This document shows, in pieces, positions 8,805-17,039 of a stretch of DNA of 64,000 nt (positions are counted from its first letter, which is position 1; each line of letters begins with the position of its first letter). Source of the stretch: Aquitalea aquatica. Lineage in GTDB: Bacteria > Pseudomonadota > Gammaproteobacteria > Burkholderiales > Chromobacteriaceae. The notes beneath the pieces are model-generated. The model saw only the letters and a list, made by a program, of their open reading frames with translations, was not told the origin of the DNA and ran no database searches. The stretch lies in assembly GCF_013911085.1 (NCBI RefSeq), contig NZ_JACERN010000022.1:301423-365422 (forward strand), read 5' to 3'. The position numbers were made by a program, and so were the translations under genes.

Positions 8805-9441
8805 GCGTGTGCTGTATGGCTACTACCGCTCCAGCGCGGCTTATCGGGTGCGCATTGCGCTCAATCTCAAAGGCCTGCAATACCGGCAGCAGCCGGTCAA
8901 TCTGCTCAAGGGTGAGCAGCGTGCCCCGGCCTATCTGGCGCTTAATCCGCAAGGCTTGGTACCGGCGCTGCTGGATAATAGCCAGTTGCTGAGCCAGTCG
9001 CTGGCCATCTGTGAATATCTGGATGAAGCCTATCCGGATACCCCGGCGCTGTTGCCATCCGGCCTGATCGAGCGCGCCCGGGTGCGTGCACTGGCGCTGA
9101 GCATTTGTGCTGACATTCATCCCTTGCACAATGCCCGTGTGCTCAAGTATCTGGAGACCGAGCTGGGCCAGGACGATGTGCAGAAAACCCAATGGATACG
9201 TCACTGGATTACCACCGGCTTTACTGCGCTGGAGCTGCAGCTGGCCAGCCAGCCAGCCACTTATGCCTGTGGCGATGCCCCTGGCTTGCTGGATGTCTGC
9301 CTGGTGCCGCAGGTGTTTGCTGCACGGCGTTTCGGCGTGGATCTGGCAGCTTTCCCGCATATCGTGCGGGTGGATGCGGCCTTGAGCGCGCTGCCAGCGG
9401 TACAGGCCGCACACCCGGCACAGCAGCCGGATGCCGTTTAG
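8797..9441 (+). CDS. maiA: Maleylacetoacetate isomerase (zeta-class glutathione transferase)
   Basis: The 214-residue protein has the zeta-class GST signature YYRSSAAYRVRIALNLKGL at its N terminus, including the active-site Ser-Ser pair, and the glutathione-binding LLSQSLAICEYLDE motif, followed by an all-helical C-terminal domain with SICADIHPLHN. It isomerises maleylacetoacetate to fumarylacetoacetate with glutathione as cofactor in the cytoplasm. It is the last gene of the tyrosine cluster, overlapping the FAH hydrolase gene by 8 bp (ATGACTGA), so both are co-translated. No clear terminator follows; a tRNA promoter begins about 80 bp downstream. Confidence 0.96.
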   Translation: MTERVLYGYYRSSAAYRVRIALNLKGLQYRQQPVNLLKGEQRAPAYLALNPQGLVPALLDNSQLLSQSLAICEYLDEAYPDTPALLPSGLIERARVRALALSICADIHPLHNARVLKYLETELGQDDVQKTQWIRHWITTGFTALELQLASQPATYACGDAPGLLDVCLVPQVFAARRFGVDLAAFPHIVRVDAALSALPAVQAAHPAQQPDAV

Positions 9442-9519
9442 TGCAGCAGCACAATGCCGCGACGCTAAGCAGCGTGACGGCCGAATGCCATGGCTTTAAA
9501 GCGGTATTTGAAAAAAATC

Positions 9520-9548
9520 TTGACGCGGCAAGCTGGCTCTGATTAAAT
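9520..9548 (+). promoter_or_regulatory. Promoter for tandem tRNA-Phe genes
   Basis: TTGACG (9520-9525), a 17-bp spacer and TTAAAT (9543-9548) form a near-consensus sigma-70 promoter. The bases after the -10 are GC-rich (GCGTGGC), as is typical of stringently controlled stable-RNA promoters. The first tRNA begins 36 bp downstream. Confidence 0.75.
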
Positions 9549-9583
9549 GCGTGGCTCTGATGACGCGAAAGCGTAGCAGTGAT

Positions 9584-9659
9584 GGCCAGTTAGCTCAGTT
9601 GGTAGAGCAGCGGATTGAAAATCCGCGTGTCCGTGGTTCGATTCCGCGACTGGCCACCA
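9584..9659 (+). tRNA. tRNA-Phe (anticodon GAA), copy 1
   Basis: The 76-nt sequence folds as a cloverleaf: acceptor GGCCAGT / ACTGGCC, D arm TAGCTCAGTTGGTAGAGCA, anticodon loop TTGAAAA with anticodon GAA, a T arm with GGTTCGATTCC and an encoded ACCA end. GAA reads both Phe codons. Confidence 0.97.
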
Positions 9660-9679
9660 AATCACCGCAGCTGTCAGAC

Positions 9680-9755
9680 GGCCAGTTAGCTCAGTTGGTA
9701 GAGCAGCGGATTGAAAATCCGCGTGTCCGTGGTTCGATTCCGCGACTGGCCACCA
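9680..9755 (+). tRNA. tRNA-Phe (anticodon GAA), copy 2
   Basis: Identical over all 76 nt to the copy at 9584 and separated from it by 20 bp. It has the same cloverleaf, the GAA anticodon and an encoded CCA. A terminator follows within 8 bp, so both copies are probably one transcript. Confidence 0.97.
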
Positions 9756-9762
9756 GAATACA

Positions 9763-9793
9763 AAAAAAGCCAAGCTTACCGCTTGGCTTTTTT
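9763..9793 (+). terminator. Terminator of the tRNA-Phe transcript
   Basis: Stem AAAAGCCAAGC / GCTTGGCTTTTTT with loop TTACC and a six-T tail, beginning 8 bp after the second tRNA. Confidence 0.9.
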
Positions 9794-9881
9794 GCATTGG
9801 TGCGGCGTGCCTGGTGTAGTCCTGCGGCTACATGGTGGCAGGTGTAAAATGGCCAGCTCCCACTACAAGCGGAGTTTTGCC

Positions 9882-10676
9882 GTGTACCGTTTCATCGCCT
9901 CCGACCTGGACGGCACCCTGCTGGATGAACACCACGCCGTCAACGCGCTCACCGCGCAAACCCTGCAGCAGCTGGAGGCCCAAGGCCTGCGCTTTGCCCT
10001 GGCCACTGGCCGTCATTATCTGGATGTGAAAGGCATACGCGATGCGCTGGGGATTTCCGCCTACCTGATCAGCTCCAACGGTGCCCGCGTGCATGACCCG
10101 GACAATCGCCTGATCCACAGCAGCAATCTGGACCCCGCTATCGTGCGCCAGATTGCCCAGCCGGAATTTGCCGCCGGCACCATACTCAATTTCTATCTGG
10201 ACGATGCCTGGCTGATTGATCAGCCCTACCAGTACCTGCTCGACCTGCATGCCGATTCCGGCCTGCATTACCAGATCGAGGCGCTGCATCAGCATGATGG
10301 CGCGGGTGTCGGCAAGGTGCTGTATATCGCCGATCATGCCCATTTGCTGACCGTGGAGGCCAAGCTGCACCAGGCGCTGGGCGACTCGGCCTATATCACC
10401 TTCTCGGCCGACAACTGCCTGGAAGTGATGGCACCAGGTGTGTCCAAGGGCCATGCCTTGCGGTTGGTGCTGGACGAGCTGGGCATCAGCACGGCCGACT
10501 GCCTGGCCTTTGGTGATGGCCAGAACGATATCGAATTGCTGCAAACGGCTGGTCACCCGCGGGTGATGGCCAATGCCCACCCACGGCTGGCCTCGCAGCT
10601 GCCGCAGGCGGCCACGGTGGCCAGCAATGTCGAGTCCGGCGTCGCCCTGCATCTGCGCCAGTTATTCGCCTTGTAA
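9882..10676 (+). CDS. Cof-type HAD family phosphatase
   Basis: From the GTG at 9882 this is a 264-residue haloacid-dehalogenase-type phosphatase of the Cof/YidA class, which dephosphorylates small sugar phosphates or cofactors. Motif I is the nucleophile loop SDLDGTLLDE, motif II lies in LISSNGARV, the cap domain occupies about residues 85-190, and motif IV is LAFGDGQNDIELLQ. I chose GTG because GGAG lies 7 nt upstream and the product then starts VYRFIASDLDG, the usual family spacing. The open frame extends upstream into the tRNA, which cannot be coding. The specific substrate is unknown. A bidirectional terminator at 10711 separates it from convergent nagE. Confidence 0.88.
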   Translation: MYRFIASDLDGTLLDEHHAVNALTAQTLQQLEAQGLRFALATGRHYLDVKGIRDALGISAYLISSNGARVHDPDNRLIHSSNLDPAIVRQIAQPEFAAGTILNFYLDDAWLIDQPYQYLLDLHADSGLHYQIEALHQHDGAGVGKVLYIADHAHLLTVEAKLHQALGDSAYITFSADNCLEVMAPGVSKGHALRLVLDELGISTADCLAFGDGQNDIELLQTAGHPRVMANAHPRLASQLPQAATVASNVESGVALHLRQLFAL

Positions 10677-10710
10677 GCGTTCTTCGCCGCGCCATGAGCG
10701 CACATGAAAA

Positions 10711-10737
10711 AGGGCTGCCAGTGGCAGCCCTTTTGTG
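10711..10737. terminator. Bidirectional terminator between HAD phosphatase and nagE
   Basis: Stem AAGGGCTGCC / GGCAGCCCTT with loop AGT. A-rich bases lie on the left and TTTT on the right, so it can work for both convergent genes. Confidence 0.85.
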
Positions 10738-10752
10738 TTGCAGATAGGCGGA

Positions 10753-12534
10753 TCAGCCTTGTAGTGCCTGTGCCAGTACGGCGGCCTGTTCGCCCACCAC
10801 CAGATGCCACACACCCGGCTGGGTCTGCACGCAGGCCACCACGCCGGCTTGCTGGGCCGCAGCCTGATCAAACACCGCCGCCTGCTTCAGCTCAACCCGC
10901 AGACGGGTATGGGCGATGGCTTCCACCTTTTGCACATTGCCACGGCCACCCAGTGCGGCCAGCACGGCTGCTGCGGTGGCGGCCACTTGCGGATCGGCGG
11001 CCACGGCTGCCGGCGCTGCTGCTGTGCTAACCGTGGCGGCAGGGGCGGCGCTGGCGGCGGCTGCCGGCAGTTCGGCATCGTCACCGGCGGTTTTCAGGTA
11101 GATCTCCATATCGGTTTTCAGGTTTTCCGATTGCGGTCCGAAAATGGCCTGAATGCCGCTACCCACCTGTACCACACCCGATGCACCCATGGACTTGAGC
11201 TTGGCCTGGTCGACATGGGCCGGGTTTTTCACCGCAATACGCAGACGGGTGATGCAGGCGTCCAGATTGGTGATGTTGCTGCGGCCACCAAAGGCCAGTA
11301 CCAGGGCACGGGCGCGCTGGTCTTCACTGACTGCGGCCTGTGCTTCGCCGCTTTCATCTTCACGACCCGGAGTTTTCAGGTTGAACTTGAGGATGACGAA
11401 GCGGAACACGCTGTAATAGATGACCGCGTAGATCGGGCCGAGGATGAACACATACCAGGCGTGATGCGACTTGTTGCCGATCAGGTTGAACATCAAAAAG
11501 TCGATGCCACCTTGCGAGAAGGTAAAGCCCATGTGCATATCCAGCGTATTGGCGACGAACTGCGCCGATGCCGCCAGGCAGGCATGGATGAAGTACAGCA
11601 CCGGAGCCACGAACAGGAAGGCAAATTCGATGGGCTCGGTAATGCCGGTCAGGAAAGAGGTGAGCGCGGCGGAAATCATGATGCCGCCCACTTTCACCCG
11701 GTTTTCCGGCTTGGCCGTGTGCCAGATGGCAATGGCAGCAGCCGGCAGACCGAACATCTTGAACAGGAAGGCACCTGACAGCACGCCGGCCGTCGGGTCG
11801 CCAGCAAAGAAGCGGTTGATGTCGCCGTGGATGTGCTTGCCGCTGGCATCGACAAAGTCACCCATTTCAAAGAAGAAAGGCACGTTCCAGATGTGGTGCA
11901 GGCCAAACGGAATCAGCAGGCGCTCGACAAAGCCGTAGACGGTGGCTGCAGTGCGCGGATCGCTCACGGCAGCCCACTGCGAGAAGCTCTTGATGGCGCC
12001 GCCAATGGGTGGCCAGACAAAGGACAGCACTGCACCCAGCACGATGGCCGCCACGGCGGTGACGATGGGCACGAAGCGCTTGCCGGCAAAGAAGCCCAGG
12101 TACTGCGGCAGATTGATCCGGTAGTACTTGTTGAACATATAGGCAGCCAGACCACCGGCCAGGATGCCGCCGAATACGCCAGTCTGGATGGACGGCATGC
12201 CCATGATGGTGTCGGGTTTCACACCCATCAGCCCGGCCATCACGCCCAGCGTGGTGGTCATCACCAGGAAGCCGATGGTGGCGGCAATGGCGGCTACGCC
12301 GTCGTTTTCGGTAAAGCCCAGCGCCACGCCCACCGCAAAGATCAGTGGCAGATTGCCGAAGATCACGTCGCCGGCGTTTTTCATCAGCGACAGGATGGCC
12401 AGCAGCACGGTGCTCTGGGTGTGGAAATCGGTGGCGCCAATACCCAGCAGCAGGCCTGCCACCGGCAATACGGCTACCGGCAGCATCAGCGATTTGCCGA
12501 TTTTCTGCAGAAAAGCGAAGGATTGATCAAACAT
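10753..12534 (-). CDS. nagE: PTS N-acetylglucosamine transporter, EIIC-EIIB with a second cysteine-less EIIB-like domain
   Basis: The 593-residue membrane protein imports and phosphorylates N-acetylglucosamine. EIIC spans about residues 1-385 with some ten membrane segments and family motifs such as [13 protein letters not shown] and [13 protein letters not shown] first EIIB domain follows with phosphorylation-site Cys427 in [10 protein letters not shown]. After an Ala/Pro-rich linker (about 482-515) a second EIIB-like domain occupies about 520-593, but the cysteine position reads EAIAHTRLR, with Ala541 in place of Cys, so it cannot carry phosphate. No EIIA is present here; it is supplied by the upstream fusion gene. 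Substrate assignment rests on EIIC similarity and that neighbour. The ATG at 12534 has AGGA upstream. Confidence 0.9.
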   Translation of the reverse strand: MFDQSFAFLQKIGKSLMLPVAVLPVAGLLLGIGATDFHTQSTVLLAILSLMKNAGDVIFGNLPLIFAVGVALGFTENDGVAAIAATIGFLVMTTTLGVMAGLMGVKPDTIMGMPSIQTGVFGGILAGGLAAYMFNKYYRINLPQYLGFFAGKRFVPIVTAVAAIVLGAVLSFVWPPIGGAIKSFSQWAAVSDPRTAATVYGFVERLLIPFGLHHIWNVPFFFEMGDFVDASGKHIHGDINRFFAGDPTAGVLSGAFLFKMFGLPAAAIAIWHTAKPENRVKVGGIMISAALTSFLTGITEPIEFAFLFVAPVLYFIHACLAASAQFVANTLDMHMGFTFSQGGIDFLMFNLIGNKSHHAWYVFILGPIYAVIYYSVFRFVILKFNLKTPGREDESGEAQAAVSEDQRARALVLAFGGRSNITNLDACITRLRIAVKNPAHVDQAKLKSMGASGVVQVGSGIQAIFGPQSENLKTDMEIYLKTAGDDAELPAAAASAAPAATVSTAAAPAAVAADPQVAATAAAVLAALGGRGNVQKVEAIAHTRLRVELKQAAVFDQAAAQQAGVVACVQTQPGVWHLVVGEQAAVLAQALQG

Positions 12535-12621
12535 GATAGTGATTCCTGCGTAATGCCCCCAGCCGCCGGGCGGTGGGAGCCAGCACCGTCCGGGCCAGCC
12601 GGACGGCAGGTTTCATTGCGC

Positions 12622-15135
12622 TTAACGCGTCTGTTGCGCCAGATGGCTGCGCACTTCTGCCACGGTAGAGAGCGCCAGTACCTGCTGCGCCAGTGCGCGG
12701 CATTCGTCCATGCTCCAGCGCGCCAGTGTGGCCTTGACCGTCGCCACCGACGGCGTGCTGACCGACAGCTCGCTCACGCCCAGGCCAACCAGTACCGGTG
12801 CCGCACGTTCGTCAGAAGCCAGGCCACCGCACACACCCACCCACTTGCCGTGGGCGCGCGCACCGTCGCAGGTCATGGCAATCATGGCCAGTACGCCCGG
12901 ATGCAGGGCATCGGCCTGTTTGGCCAATTGCGGATGGCCACGGTCCATTGCCAGTACGTACTGGGTGAGGTCGTTGGTGCCGATGGAGAAGAAGTCCACT
13001 TCCGGGGCAAAGCGCCCAGCCAGGATGGCCGCCGATGGCACTTCCACCATGATGCCTACCTTGACGTCGGCGTGTCCGCTGGCAGCTTGCTCTTCGGCCA
13101 GAATGGCCTTGGCGGCGCGCAGTTCATCCAGCGAAGCCACCATGGGGAACATGATGTGCAGGCGGGTGAGCGGCGCGGCCTGCAGAATGGCGCGCAGCTG
13201 GGTGCGTAGCAGATCGGGGCGATCCAGGCTGACGCGGATGCCGCGCAGGCCGAGGAAGGGGTTGTCTTCCTTGGGCAGTGGCAGGTAGGACAGCGGCTTG
13301 TCGCCACCCACATCCAGCGTGCGCACTACCAGCGGGCGATCGCTGCCCAGCTCGCGGGCCACTGCGCAGTATTCGGCAGCCTGTTCGGCTTCGGACGGTG
13401 CAGTGTCGCGGTTATCGAACAGGAATTCCGAACGCAGCAGGCCCACGCCTTCGGCACCGGCTTTCACGGCGTCACGGGCATCGGCGGCGTTGCGGATATT
13501 GGCTACCACTTCGATGCGGCTGCCGTCGCTGGTCTGTCCTGGCTGTTGCGACATGGCCTGTTCGGCGGCGCGGCGTTCGGCCAGTCGGGCGATGGCGGCT
13601 GCCGCCTCGGTTTTTTCTGTCTCGGTCGGGGCAATGTTCAGGGTGCCGGCGCTGCCGTCCAGAATCACCTCACGGCCATCTTCCAGTGCCAGGGCGGCCT
13701 GGGAGATACCGCAAATGGCCGGAATGCCCAGTGAGCGGGCTAGGATGGCCACGTGGCTGGTGGCACCACCGGTTCGGGTGCAGAAGCCCAGGACCTTGGT
13801 CGGGTCCAGCGCCGCGGTGTCGGACGGGGCCAGGTCTTCGGCAATCAGGATGGAACCGGCCGGTACGTCCAGCTCGCTCTGTTTCACACCGGCCAGCAAG
13901 GCCAGCACGCGGCGGCCCACGTCGCGGATGTCGTTGGCGCGTTCACGCAGCAGGGCATTGTCCTGTGCTTCCAGGCGGGCGGAATAGGCGCTGAAAGCAG
14001 CACGCCAGGCCCAGGCAGCAGACTTGCCATCGGCCAGGCTGGCGTAGGTCAGTGCCAGCAGGTCCGGGTCTTGCAGCAGTTCCTGATGCATGGACAGGAT
14101 GGCGCGCTTGGCCTGGTCTTGCAGCTGCGACTTGATGGCCTCGATCTGCTCGGCGGCTTCTTCGGTGGCGCGGGTGAAGTTTTGCTGTTCCACCACGCCG
14201 GCGGCACCGGCTTCAGCCACGTCGAATTCCTGCAGACGATGGTGGAAGATGCGGCCAATGGCGATGCCGGGCGAGGCACCCACGCCAGCCAGCACGCCTG
14301 CGCTGTCCTGCTGTACCGGCTGGGCGGCTACCGTTGTGACGGCAGTGGGTGCTTCGTCCAGGCTTTCGCCGCAACGGTCCAGCAGCAGCTGCGACAGCTC
14401 GGCAATGGCGGCGGCGGCATCGCTGCCGGTGGCCACAACCTGTACCTGATCACCGTTTACCGTAGCCAGGCCCATGATGCCGACCACCGATTTGGCATTG
14501 GCCAGCTTGTCACCCAGCTGCAGCTGGATGTCGGCAGCAAAGCGCTTGGCCGCGCTGGCGAATACCGCAGCAGGGCGGGCATGCAGGCCGGCCGGGTTGC
14601 TGATGGTAATGCTGTCGGAGCAGAGGGTTTCACCTTCGGCCTGCTGGGCTGCTTCGGCTGCGCCTTGCAGATCCAGCGTCATGATGATGCTTTTGCCAGC
14701 CTCGACCAGACCGCTGGCACAGGTGAGTTTTTCCACCACTTCGCCATTGGTGATGATGATCTGGGTGAGCAGGCTTTGTGCGCGGCGCGCCACCAGGTCC
14801 AGGTCGAAATCGATCAGCGGCTGTCCCGCTTTCACGTGCTGGCCTTGCTCCACCAGCGGCACAAAGCCTTCACCCTTGAGCATGACGGTGTCGATGCCGA
14901 TATGGACCAGCACTTCGACGCCGTTGTCCGAGGTAATGGTCAGGGCGTGGTGGGCGGAGTGGATATTGCTGACAGTACCGCTGACCGGGGCCAGCAGCGA
15001 GCAGGAGGTCGGGTCCAGGGAAATGCCGTCACCCACCATTTTTCCGGCGAATACCGGATCGGGGACGGTGTCCAGGGCAACCAGCCACCCGGAAAGGGGG
15101 GCCAGAATGTCCAGTCGTGGCGCGGGAGAGCCCAT
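12622..15135 (-). CDS. nagF: PTS fusion protein EIIA-HPr-enzyme I (N-acetylglucosamine type)
   Basis: A 837-residue soluble fusion that carries phosphate from phosphoenolpyruvate to the adjacent transporter. Order: glucose-type EIIA (about 1-150, active-site His in VLVHIGIDTV), HPr (about 165-250, with GLHARPAA containing the phospho-His, and SVVGIMGL), then enzyme I (about 275-837, with phospho-His in GGATSHVAILARS and the PEP-binding GVGLLRSEFLF, FSIGTNDLTQY and GVCGG motifs). The ATG at 15135 is preceded by GAGGAG at 6-nt spacing; the longer frame would need a TTG start. It is the first gene of a two-gene operon with nagE (87-bp gap with a CCGTCCGG/CCGGACGG hairpin at 12586-12606). No nagA or nagB is in the window. 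Confidence 0.94.
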   Translation of the reverse strand: MGSPAPRLDILAPLSGWLVALDTVPDPVFAGKMVGDGISLDPTSCSLLAPVSGTVSNIHSAHHALTITSDNGVEVLVHIGIDTVMLKGEGFVPLVEQGQHVKAGQPLIDFDLDLVARRAQSLLTQIIITNGEVVEKLTCASGLVEAGKSIIMTLDLQGAAEAAQQAEGETLCSDSITISNPAGLHARPAAVFASAAKRFAADIQLQLGDKLANAKSVVGIMGLATVNGDQVQVVATGSDAAAAIAELSQLLLDRCGESLDEAPTAVTTVAAQPVQQDSAGVLAGVGASPGIAIGRIFHHRLQEFDVAEAGAAGVVEQQNFTRATEEAAEQIEAIKSQLQDQAKRAILSMHQELLQDPDLLALTYASLADGKSAAWAWRAAFSAYSARLEAQDNALLRERANDIRDVGRRVLALLAGVKQSELDVPAGSILIAEDLAPSDTAALDPTKVLGFCTRTGGATSHVAILARSLGIPAICGISQAALALEDGREVILDGSAGTLNIAPTETEKTEAAAAIARLAERRAAEQAMSQQPGQTSDGSRIEVVANIRNAADARDAVKAGAEGVGLLRSEFLFDNRDTAPSEAEQAAEYCAVARELGSDRPLVVRTLDVGGDKPLSYLPLPKEDNPFLGLRGIRVSLDRPDLLRTQLRAILQAAPLTRLHIMFPMVASLDELRAAKAILAEEQAASGHADVKVGIMVEVPSAAILAGRFAPEVDFFSIGTNDLTQYVLAMDRGHPQLAKQADALHPGVLAMIAMTCDGARAHGKWVGVCGGLASDERAAPVLVGLGVSELSVSTPSVATVKATLARWSMDECRALAQQVLALSTVAEVRSHLAQQTR

Positions 15136-15303
15136 GTGAAACTCCTCAGGAGTTGATTGCAACAGTTATTTTATTACGAGCGATTGTTGGGGCAGGATTA
15201 AGCCGCAACTTAGCGTCAAAGGCAAGTGCCTATTCAGCCCGTAGTACGCAAGAATATTGTTATTGCAGGAATAAACCTGTTTTTTAGCAGAGTTGTGTAG
15301 GCA

Positions 15304-15321
15304 GATTGCAACGTTGCTATC
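15304..15321. promoter_or_regulatory. Candidate LacI-family operator upstream of the GlcNAc PTS operon
   Basis: The 18 bases GATTGCAACGTTGCTATC form a palindrome with a perfect GCAACGTTGC core and matching GAT/ATC ends. A central CG within AACGTT is the hallmark of LacI-family operators. No regulator gene is adjacent, so the cognate protein is unknown; a NagR-like LacI regulator encoded elsewhere is the simplest guess. Confidence 0.4.
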
Positions 15322-15520
15322 ATGCCAATATTGTAATTTAGCTACAGTCTTAATGTGAAAGTGGCTTGATGGCCGTCAACAAAATCATCTACGGCTGCTG
15401 CAGCTTTGCCACAGTGTGGCGGGCTGACGAGGGAGTGGCTGTTCGCCCAGAGCACAGCCACTCCAGCATAGCCTTATGCCGGATGGCGACAAGGCTTGAT
15501 GGTTTGGCGGAAGGACAAGT

Positions 15521-15559
15521 AAAAAGGGGCGATGCGCCGTGTCTGGCGCATCGCCCCTT
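15521..15559 (-). terminator. Terminator after doxX
   Basis: A perfect 15-bp stem (arms 15524-15538 and 15545-15559) with a 6-base loop. Read on the minus strand it ends in a run of T (AAAAA at 15521-15525 on the plus strand). Confidence 0.92.
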
Positions 15560-15576
15560 GCTCGTTGGTGGATGGA

Positions 15577-15969
15577 TCAGGCTTGTTGCTGGCCGGCCGG
15601 CTTGTCACCCAGCAGGAACAGGGCCAGCGAGCTGCTGATCAGGAAGGCCGAATATTCCCAGCCGCCGCCCTGATTGGTGAACATCCAGCCATTGGCACCA
15701 TGTACCAGCACGATGGTGCCAGCCAGCAGCGGTACCAGCGCCAGGGCAACCCAGCGTGCTTTCAGCCCCAGTATCAGCAACAGGCCGCCCGCCAGTTCGG
15801 CGGCCATCGACAGGTAGCCGACGAAGCCGGGCAGGCCCAGGCTGGAAAAGAACTGGGCAGTACCAGCCGGGCCGAAGACGAACAGCTTGGTGGCGCCGTG
15901 TGCCAGATACATCAGGCCCAGCGACACGCGCAGGATGAGGGCGGACAGAGCGGGAGAGGTAATGTTCAT
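15577..15969 (-). CDS. DoxX family membrane protein
   Basis: A 130-residue protein with four predicted membrane segments and the DoxX-family signature LRVSLGLMYLAHGATKLFVFG near the N terminus, followed by the AAELAGGLLLILGL segment. DoxX-like proteins are small inner-membrane proteins of poorly defined redox-related function; no specific substrate can be given. The ATG at 15969 has GGAG at 8-nt spacing. The gene is divergent from a LysR regulator 128 bp away, which is the usual arrangement when the regulator controls its neighbour, and it ends at a strong terminator. Confidence 0.88.
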   Translation of the reverse strand: MNITSPALSALILRVSLGLMYLAHGATKLFVFGPAGTAQFFSSLGLPGFVGYLSMAAELAGGLLLILGLKARWVALALVPLLAGTIVLVHGANGWMFTNQGGGWEYSAFLISSSLALFLLGDKPAGQQQA

Positions 15970-16097
15970 GGTGAAAACTCCTGTAGCGGTATGGGCCCGG
16001 GTATGGGTGGGCGGTTGCAGTGGGTGTATTTGACCATGGGCATAAAACTGAATAAATATGCTATAAATTAAGATATTGTTTACTTATTGGAAATTAT

Positions 16098-17015
16098 ATG
16101 GACAGGTTTTCTGAAATACGCGCCTTTGTCACCGTAGCAGAGCAAGGCAGCTTCGCCGCCGCGGCAGACCGTCTCGACCTGTCGCGCGCCATGGTAACCA
16201 AGCTGGTGTCAGCACTGGAAACACGGCTGGGTGTACGGCTGATGCATCGCACCACGCGGCGCTTGTCGCTCACCGAGGCTGGCGAAACCTATCTGGCCCA
16301 GGCGGGTAGCCTGCTGGCCGAGCTGGAGGATCTGGACGCGCTGCTGTCGCAGGGGGCCAGCAAGGCCAGCGGCCGGCTGCGGGTGACTGCGCCGGTGTCG
16401 TTTGGCATGCGCTTTCTGGGCAGCGCCATTGCCGGTTTCCAGCGTCAGCATCCGCAGGTGGAAGTGGAGTTGTCGCTGAACGACCGCAAGGTGGATCTGG
16501 TGGAGGAGGGCTTTGACCTGGCCATTCGTGTGTCCAATCTGGCGGATTCCTCGCTGATTGCCCGGCCGCTGGCCAGAGTGCGCGACCGGCTGTGCGCCGC
16601 GCCGGATTATCTGTTGCGGCGTGGTGTGCCGCAGCATCCGGACGAACTGGCCGGGCATGATTGCCTGCTGTACACCCTGACCAGTCAGCCGACGCTGTGG
16701 GAGTACCAGGCGCCGGATGGCAGCACAGGCCGGGTCAAGGTGAAGGGTGGTTTGCGTGCCAATAATGGCGACATCCTCACCAATGCCGCCATCCAGGGCA
16801 TGGGCATCATCCGTCAGCCGGAATTCCTGTTACAGCAGGCGCTGGCTGACGGGCGGCTGCAAGTCATCCTGCCGGATTACCAATGGGTGTGTCTGGATGT
16901 ATCGGCGGTATACCCGGTGCGTCGCCATGTGCCGGGCAAGGTGCGGGTATTTGTCGATCATTTGGTGACCTTTTTTGCCGAGCAAAAAAATAGCCCGTCG
17001 GGTGACGGGCTGTAA
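16098..17015 (+). CDS. LysR family transcriptional regulator
   Basis: A 305-residue LysR-type regulator: N-terminal winged helix-turn-helix (residues 1-60; FVTVAEQGSFAAAADRLDLSRAMVTKLVSALETRLGVRL) and a type 2 periplasmic-binding effector domain (about 90-295). Its closest style is the subgroup that often controls adjacent DoxX or oxidoreductase genes. It is divergent from doxX, so control of that gene is likely. The ribosome-binding site of ATG 16098 is weak (TTGGAAAT). The last codons overlap a hairpin whose T-run points onto the minus strand, so the 3' end of this gene doubles as the terminator of convergent dctA. Confidence 0.9.
   Translation: MDRFSEIRAFVTVAEQGSFAAAADRLDLSRAMVTKLVSALETRLGVRLMHRTTRRLSLTEAGETYLAQAGSLLAELEDLDALLSQGASKASGRLRVTAPVSFGMRFLGSAIAGFQRQHPQVEVELSLNDRKVDLVEEGFDLAIRVSNLADSSLIARPLARVRDRLCAAPDYLLRRGVPQHPDELAGHDCLLYTLTSQPTLWEYQAPDGSTGRVKVKGGLRANNGDILTNAAIQGMGIIRQPEFLLQQALADGRLQVILPDYQWVCLDVSAVYPVRRHVPGKVRVFVDHLVTFFAEQKNSPSGDGL
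16985..17011 (-). terminator. dctA terminator lying inside the end of the LysR gene
   Basis: Stem AGCCCGTC (16992-16999) / GACGGGCT (17004-17011) followed on the minus strand by seven T residues. It sits within the final codons of the convergent LysR gene, 28 bp after the dctA stop. Confidence 0.85.
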
Positions 17016-17039
17016 GACTGACTGAAAAGGGGGCGGGTC

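Larger units (their letters stand above)
15136..15576. other. Regulatory region upstream of the GlcNAc PTS operon
   Basis: This 441-bp stretch contains no convincing gene; the small open frames at 15366-15638 have no family resemblance. It includes the AT-rich bases just ahead of nagF, the LacI-type palindrome at 15304-15321, and at its right end the doxX terminator (15521-15559). The palindrome lies about 170 bp from the nagF start. Confidence 0.5.

Noticed and set aside
9584..9797. Small open frames running through the tRNA genes on both strands
   Set aside because: The repeated peptide in them is just the duplicated tRNA sequence translated.
13753..15156. A 467-codon plus-strand frame opposite the PTS fusion gene
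   Set aside because: No motifs, and it lies entirely within the complement of a certain gene.
15366..15638. A 90-codon plus-strand frame upstream of the GlcNAc PTS operon
   Set aside because: It crosses the doxX terminator and shows no similarity or plausible start site.
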